Source: Promethearchaeota archaeon (GTDB lineage: Archaea > Asgardarchaeota > Lokiarchaeia > Sigynarchaeales > SOKP01). From it: a DNA stretch of 10,652 nt. Made by a program: the position numbers and the translations under genes. The notes beneath the pieces were generated by a model. That model saw only the letters and a list, made by a program, of their open reading frames with translations. It did no database searches and was not told the origin of the DNA. This document shows, one piece after another, positions 7,102 to 10,652 of the stretch; the first letter of the stretch is position 1, and each line of letters starts with the position of its first letter. The stretch lies in assembly GCA_016839845.1 (NCBI GenBank), contig JAEOTL010000098.1, positions 1-10,652 of the forward strand, read 5' to 3'.

Positions 7102-8088
7102 TTGCACTTTAAGGATTTTTATTTAATATATCCCAAGGTGTTTGAGTTAGAAATATCCGATTGTCAGCATACTAACGTGAAACAAGAGGGCGGCGAAATA
7201 GTTTGCCAAGATTGTGGGCTAATCTTAGAAGAAAGATTAGTGTCTGAGTCTTTAAGCTCACATGGAGAGTATTTTTCAGAATCACAGCGAAATTATGAAC
7301 GAAGAATTCGGATTGACGACTCAAAAGCACTGCAAGACCCAATAATCAAGGAAAAATATGAAAGAATAAGGACACTTGAGAAGTGGTTTCGTGACTATCA
7401 GTCAGATTTTTCTGAACAGAGGAAAACAATCGAGCTGTTAAAAGGCCATAATATCGGAATGAACATTGATAAGGTCCGATATCGGGAAATTAAAAATAGA
7501 TATTTGCGATACAATAAATATCATAGGCATAATTATCAAAATATGGTTATTATATTTCTGGCAATAATATGGCTTGAGATTAAGGACACTACAAATGTTC
7601 GAATCGAAGAATTTATTGAAGCTTCTAAAGAGTTAGGTCATAAAATTAATAAAAAAATGCTTTCGAATGCCATGCTGAAGGTAAAACGAACAGAAAATAT
7701 GCTAAAAGAAAAAAAAGATATTAATGAACTAGAAAAGGAAATCAAAAATAAAATAAAAATTGTATTTCAAAAAGATTTAAACAGCATACCCTTTGAGGAA
7801 GTTAAAGACTGTTTTGAAGATACTTCACAGTTTGAAAAAACAAAGATTGAGATGCAGCTAAAAACCGATAGAATCTTAACTCAAATTTCTTATAGCCAAA
7901 TCCAGAATTTAAATTATAAAGCATTTGCAGCAGGTCTTATTTATTATATTGGACAATCTTTACCAGATAAGAAGATATTTACACAAAGTTTAGTCGAAAA
8001 ATACAGCAAATTCTCAAGCACGACTATTAGGAAGAAGTTTCATATTCTAAAAGAAATTTTGGGAGATCCTCAAGATTTTAACCTATAA
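7102..8088 (+). CDS. Divergent TFB-like protein: zinc ribbon plus cyclin repeats, no clear B-reader
   Basis: The 328-residue protein starts with a zinc ribbon: C21-x-H23, then C35-x2-C38-G (GGEIVCQDCGLIL). The CxH first knuckle is seen in other ribbon proteins. The C-terminal region (about 205-318) ends in a recognisable second cyclin repeat: YKAFAAGLIYYIGQ (272-285), then FTQSLVEKYSKFSSTTIRKK (293-312), mirroring the 'TQ-VA-TEVTIR' helix-turn-helix of TFB. Between ribbon and core the usual EWRxF/GxPxT B-reader is absent; instead a charged helical stretch leads to RTLEKWFRDY (90-99), probably matching the family's RLRKWQ. The first cyclin repeat (about 100-200) is only weakly recognisable. 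A Lys/Glu-rich segment (about 201-222) joins the repeats. The start is uncertain: TTG at 7102, or GTG at 7138, which also keeps the ribbon. Likely a TFB paralogue with altered promoter-opening behaviour or a regulator; a general role is unlikely. Confidence 0.8.
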   Translation: MHFKDFYLIYPKVFELEISDCQHTNVKQEGGEIVCQDCGLILEERLVSESLSSHGEYFSESQRNYERRIRIDDSKALQDPIIKEKYERIRTLEKWFRDYQSDFSEQRKTIELLKGHNIGMNIDKVRYREIKNRYLRYNKYHRHNYQNMVIIFLAIIWLEIKDTTNVRIEEFIEASKELGHKINKKMLSNAMLKVKRTENMLKEKKDINELEKEIKNKIKIVFQKDLNSIPFEEVKDCFEDTSQFEKTKIEMQLKTDRILTQISYSQIQNLNYKAFAAGLIYYIGQSLPDKKIFTQSLVEKYSKFSSTTIRKKFHILKEILGDPQDFNL

Positions 8089-8118
8089 AGTTCTTGAAAT
8101 TTGAGTTGAATATCCCAA

Positions 8119-8132
8119 AATTGTTAACAATT
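8119..8132. repeat. Perfect 14-bp palindrome upstream of the P-type ATPase promoter
   Basis: AATTGTTAACAATT is fully self-complementary. It lies 30 bases after the TFB-like stop and just upstream of the TATA-like stretch at 8150-8161. This is where an archaeal activator or dimeric regulator could bind. No second copy was noticed in the window. Confidence 0.4.
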
Positions 8133-8149
8133 AAAAGTTCTAATAACTA

Positions 8150-8168
8150 TTATATTTAATATTTAATC
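8150..8168 (+). promoter_or_regulatory. Candidate TATA region of the P-type ATPase gene
   Basis: TTATATTTAATATTTAATC contains overlapping TATA-like elements 29-47 bases before the ATG at 8197. The transcript would be leaderless or have a very short leader, which agrees with the lack of a Shine-Dalgarno site. It implies the ATPase can be transcribed separately from the TFB-like gene 108 bases upstream. Confidence 0.45.
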
Positions 8169-8196
8169 TAAACTTACAGCTTCGATTGCTTTCATT

Positions 8197-10652
8197 ATGT
8201 CAATTAAAAATGACTCAAAAAAGAAATACTATCATCAGCCCGTAGATAAATTATTAAACTCTTTTAATTCCAATCCTGATCATGGGTTAACTTCTTCTGA
8301 TCTGGAAAAGAAATATCAAGAGTTTGGGTATAATGAACTCCCAAAGATTAAGAAATCAATCTGGAAGATTTATCTTGCTCCAATTTTTAATTTTCTAATA
8401 ATAATCCTCCTTGTAACGGGAGTCATTGTGGTAATTCTAGGATCCCCTGGTGAAACAGTCATTACATTCACGGTAGTAGTAATTAATTCAACTACTGTTA
8501 TAGTTCAACAATTTCGGGCCCAAAAAGCATTAGAATCCTTAAAACAGATTTCTGCTTTGAAAGCCAATGTATTGAGAGATGGGGAACAACGAGAAATCCC
8601 CAATAGAGAATTGGTTCCCGGGGATATTGTAATTTTAGATCAAGGTGATAAAATACCCGCTGATGGGAGAATTATTGAACAAGTTAATTTAACTATAGAT
8701 GAAGCACCACTGACAGGGGAAAGTGAACCTATAGAAAAATCTGATAAAATAATAGAAGATGATGAGCTTCCTCTTCAAAAGCAATCAAATATGGTATTCA
8801 TGGGAACGTATGTGCACACTGGAAGAGCAAAAGCGTTAATAACAGGAACGGGAGTTTATACAGAGATTGGGAAGATCTCTCAGACATTAAATGAAATGGG
8901 AACGATTGAAGACATCCCATTAACTCGAAAGTTGAATAAATTAGGGTATATCCTTGGTACTATCGTAATTATCAACTTGATTATATTAATCTCATATAAA
9001 TTTGCAATTTTAGTTAGTGAAGGGAATTTTATCCAATCAGAAATAAGTAGTGCATTAGTAAGTTCTATTTTACGGGCAACAAATATTCTACCTATCAATC
9101 TACCGTTATTAAGCACTCTTGTCCTCATAACCGGTGTACTTAGTATGGCACAGCATGGTGTAATTATCAAAAACTTATCTGCAATCGAATCTCTTGGTCG
9201 GGTGTCAGTAATTTGTACCGATAAAACTGGTACAATAACAAAAAATGAAATGACCGTTGAAAAGTTTTGGATCAATGAAAAAGAATATGATGTGAGTGGT
9301 TCTGGTTATGATTCAGAAGGAACAATCATGAATAATGGTGCTATTAAGAATAATCCAACTTTCCAGAAATTTATAGACTCAATCATACTAAATAACAATG
9401 CTCAACTTGTCTTTGAAGATGTAAAAGTTAGAGTGAAGGGTAGAAAGGAGATGGCAGTAAGACGTGCTCTTGGGTCACCTACCGAAGCTGCTTTGTTAGT
9501 TTTATCGGAAAAAGCGGGATACATTCCTTATGACATCAAAAAGAAATACGATCTGATAACAGAATTTTCATTCAGTTCAGAACTCAAACTTATGAGTTCA
9601 ATTTTCAAGTTAAGGAATGGTGCCCCTACTACTTATGTATTCACAAAAGGAGCCCCTGAGAAGATAATAAATATTTCTTCTCAAATCGAAGTAGACGGGA
9701 ATGTAAATACCTTTGAAAGTAAATTGAAAAATAATGTTCTAGAAGCAATAACAACACGTGCTAACCAAGGATATAGAACGTTAGCAATTGCGTATAAAAC
9801 ATTGAATGCAAAGAATATTCCAAGTAGAGATGAAACTGAAAAACAGTTAATTTTCTTGGGATTCGTTTCCATAATGGATCCCCCACGTAATGACGTGAAA
9901 CGAGCCGTGAGTGAATGTCAATCTGGTGCTGTTAAAGTTGTCATGATCACTGGTGATCATCCAGACACGGCAAAAACAATTGCCGAACAGATGGGTATAT
10001 ATAATGAAGGAGATGTTGTTGCAGAAGGAAAACATTTAAAGAATTTTAACGATGAAGAAATTGGAAAAGTTTCCGTATTTGCACGCGTAGAACCTTCCGA
10101 TAAAGAAATAATCGTAAAAAGCTACCAGGATACGGATCATGTAGTGGCCATGACAGGAGATGGAATTAATGATTCTCTTGCTTTGAAATTGGCAAATGCA
10201 GGGATTGCAATGGGGATAACTGGAACTGATGTTGCGAAAGAAACGGCCGATATGGTCATTTCTGATGATAATTTCTCTTCGATTGAGAAAGGAGTTAAAA
10301 TTGGTCGCGGACTTTTTTCAAAAATCCGTGTGATAATCTACTTTTTTATCTGTTTAAATATTATGGAAGCGATTATATTCTTTACATATGAATTTATCCC
10401 CACATTTGATTTATTTAGCTCTGAATGGCAGCATATTTATATTTTTGGAATTGCTCACTCCCTTCCTTCTTTAGCGTTAGTTATTGACACACATCCAAAA
10501 GACATAATGCTAGAACCTCCTCGAGATGAAGAAGAAATTTTAAATAAGAACATGTGGATAATGTTATTAATTCAGGCCTTTTTTATGGGTGTGGGGTTAG
10601 TTCTTGCTTTACAATTTACTCTAGGAGGGTTAGTCCCATTAAATGAATGGAA
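8197..10652 (+). CDS. P2-like P-type ATPase with altered ion site (818 residues, runs off right edge)
   Basis: P-type ATPases move ions across the membrane through a phospho-aspartate cycle. The frame is open from ATG 8197 to the window edge with no frameshift. A P2-style N-terminus (GLTSSDLEKKYQEFGYNELP) leads into M1/M2. Actuator motif TGES is at 173-176, M4 motif PINLP at 299-303, phosphorylation site DKTGT with D342, nucleotide-binding KGAPE at 484-488, TGD at 585-587 and TGDGIND at 653-659. All catalytic motifs are present, so ATP hydrolysis should work. The transport site is unusual: SERCA-type PEGLP in M4 is PINLP, with no Glu. In M5 the N-x2-E pair is kept (N721, E724). In M6 the SERCA N796/T799/D800 positions align with F750, A753 and H754 (GIAHSLP). 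Probably 80-100 C-terminal residues are missing. Calcium or sodium transport cannot be assumed; the substrate is unassigned. Confidence 0.92.
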   Translation, partial: MSIKNDSKKKYYHQPVDKLLNSFNSNPDHGLTSSDLEKKYQEFGYNELPKIKKSIWKIYLAPIFNFLIIILLVTGVIVVILGSPGETVITFTVVVINSTTVIVQQFRAQKALESLKQISALKANVLRDGEQREIPNRELVPGDIVILDQGDKIPADGRIIEQVNLTIDEAPLTGESEPIEKSDKIIEDDELPLQKQSNMVFMGTYVHTGRAKALITGTGVYTEIGKISQTLNEMGTIEDIPLTRKLNKLGYILGTIVIINLIILISYKFAILVSEGNFIQSEISSALVSSILRATNILPINLPLLSTLVLITGVLSMAQHGVIIKNLSAIESLGRVSVICTDKTGTITKNEMTVEKFWINEKEYDVSGSGYDSEGTIMNNGAIKNNPTFQKFIDSIILNNNAQLVFEDVKVRVKGRKEMAVRRALGSPTEAALLVLSEKAGYIPYDIKKKYDLITEFSFSSELKLMSSIFKLRNGAPTTYVFTKGAPEKIINISSQIEVDGNVNTFESKLKNNVLEAITTRANQGYRTLAIAYKTLNAKNIPSRDETEKQLIFLGFVSIMDPPRNDVKRAVSECQSGAVKVVMITGDHPDTAKTIAEQMGIYNEGDVVAEGKHLKNFNDEEIGKVSVFARVEPSDKEIIVKSYQDTDHVVAMTGDGINDSLALKLANAGIAMGITGTDVAKETADMVISDDNFSSIEKGVKIGRGLFSKIRVIIYFFICLNIMEAIIFFTYEFIPTFDLFSSEWQHIYIFGIAHSLPSLALVIDTHPKDIMLEPPRDEEEILNKNMWIMLLIQAFFMGVGLVLALQFTLGGLVPLNEW

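Noticed and set aside
8880..10035. Three minus-strand open frames inside the P-type ATPase
   Set aside because: The plus strand is unbroken from 8197 with all P-type motifs in order, so these are antisense shadows.
8197..10652. Calling the P-type ATPase a calcium or sodium/potassium pump
   Set aside because: The M4 Glu and the M6 Asn/Thr/Asp ion ligands of those pumps are absent, so the substrate is left open.

Overview
The window is archaeal. It carries two transcription factor B (TFB/TFIIB-family) genes, a tungsten-type aldehyde:ferredoxin oxidoreductase (AOR) family gene, AT-rich intergenic DNA with TATA-like boxes close to start codons, T-tract terminators, and TTG starts that look leaderless. 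The low GC content and multiple divergent TFBs fit an Asgard archaeon such as a Lokiarchaeia member. That placement is a weak inference, because no taxonomic marker gene is present.

Layout. (1) Positions 1-1285, minus strand: the N-terminal 428 residues of an AOR-family enzyme that runs off the left edge. (2) 1286-1581: a divergent AT-rich promoter region. (3) 1582-2505, plus: a TFB with recognisable zinc ribbon, B-reader and two cyclin repeats, but an unusual first zinc knuckle, followed by a T-tract. (4) 2673-4550 and 4550-6379, plus: two half-size ABC exporter subunits overlapping by one base (TAATG). They show complementary defects typical of heterodimeric exporters: the first has Asp for the catalytic Glu, the second has a degenerate signature (LSMGQ). 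(5) 6408-6974, minus: a small four-helix membrane protein of unknown function, convergent with the ABC operon. (6) 7102-8088, plus: a very divergent TFB-like protein with a zinc ribbon and a clear C-terminal cyclin repeat but no recognisable B-reader. (7) 8197 to the right edge, plus: a P2-like P-type ATPase missing its last residues. Its ATPase machinery is intact, but the acidic ion-binding residues of M4 and M6 are replaced.

How they fit together. Each TFB gene is followed on the same strand by a membrane pump gene or operon (TFB then ABC heterodimer; TFB-like then P-type ATPase). This could be chance, or could mean locally acting initiation factors. I see no CRISPR array, insertion sequence, tRNA, rRNA or phage gene, and no convincing multi-gene novel system. 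The most unusual content is the altered ion site of the P-type ATPase and the two non-standard TFBs.
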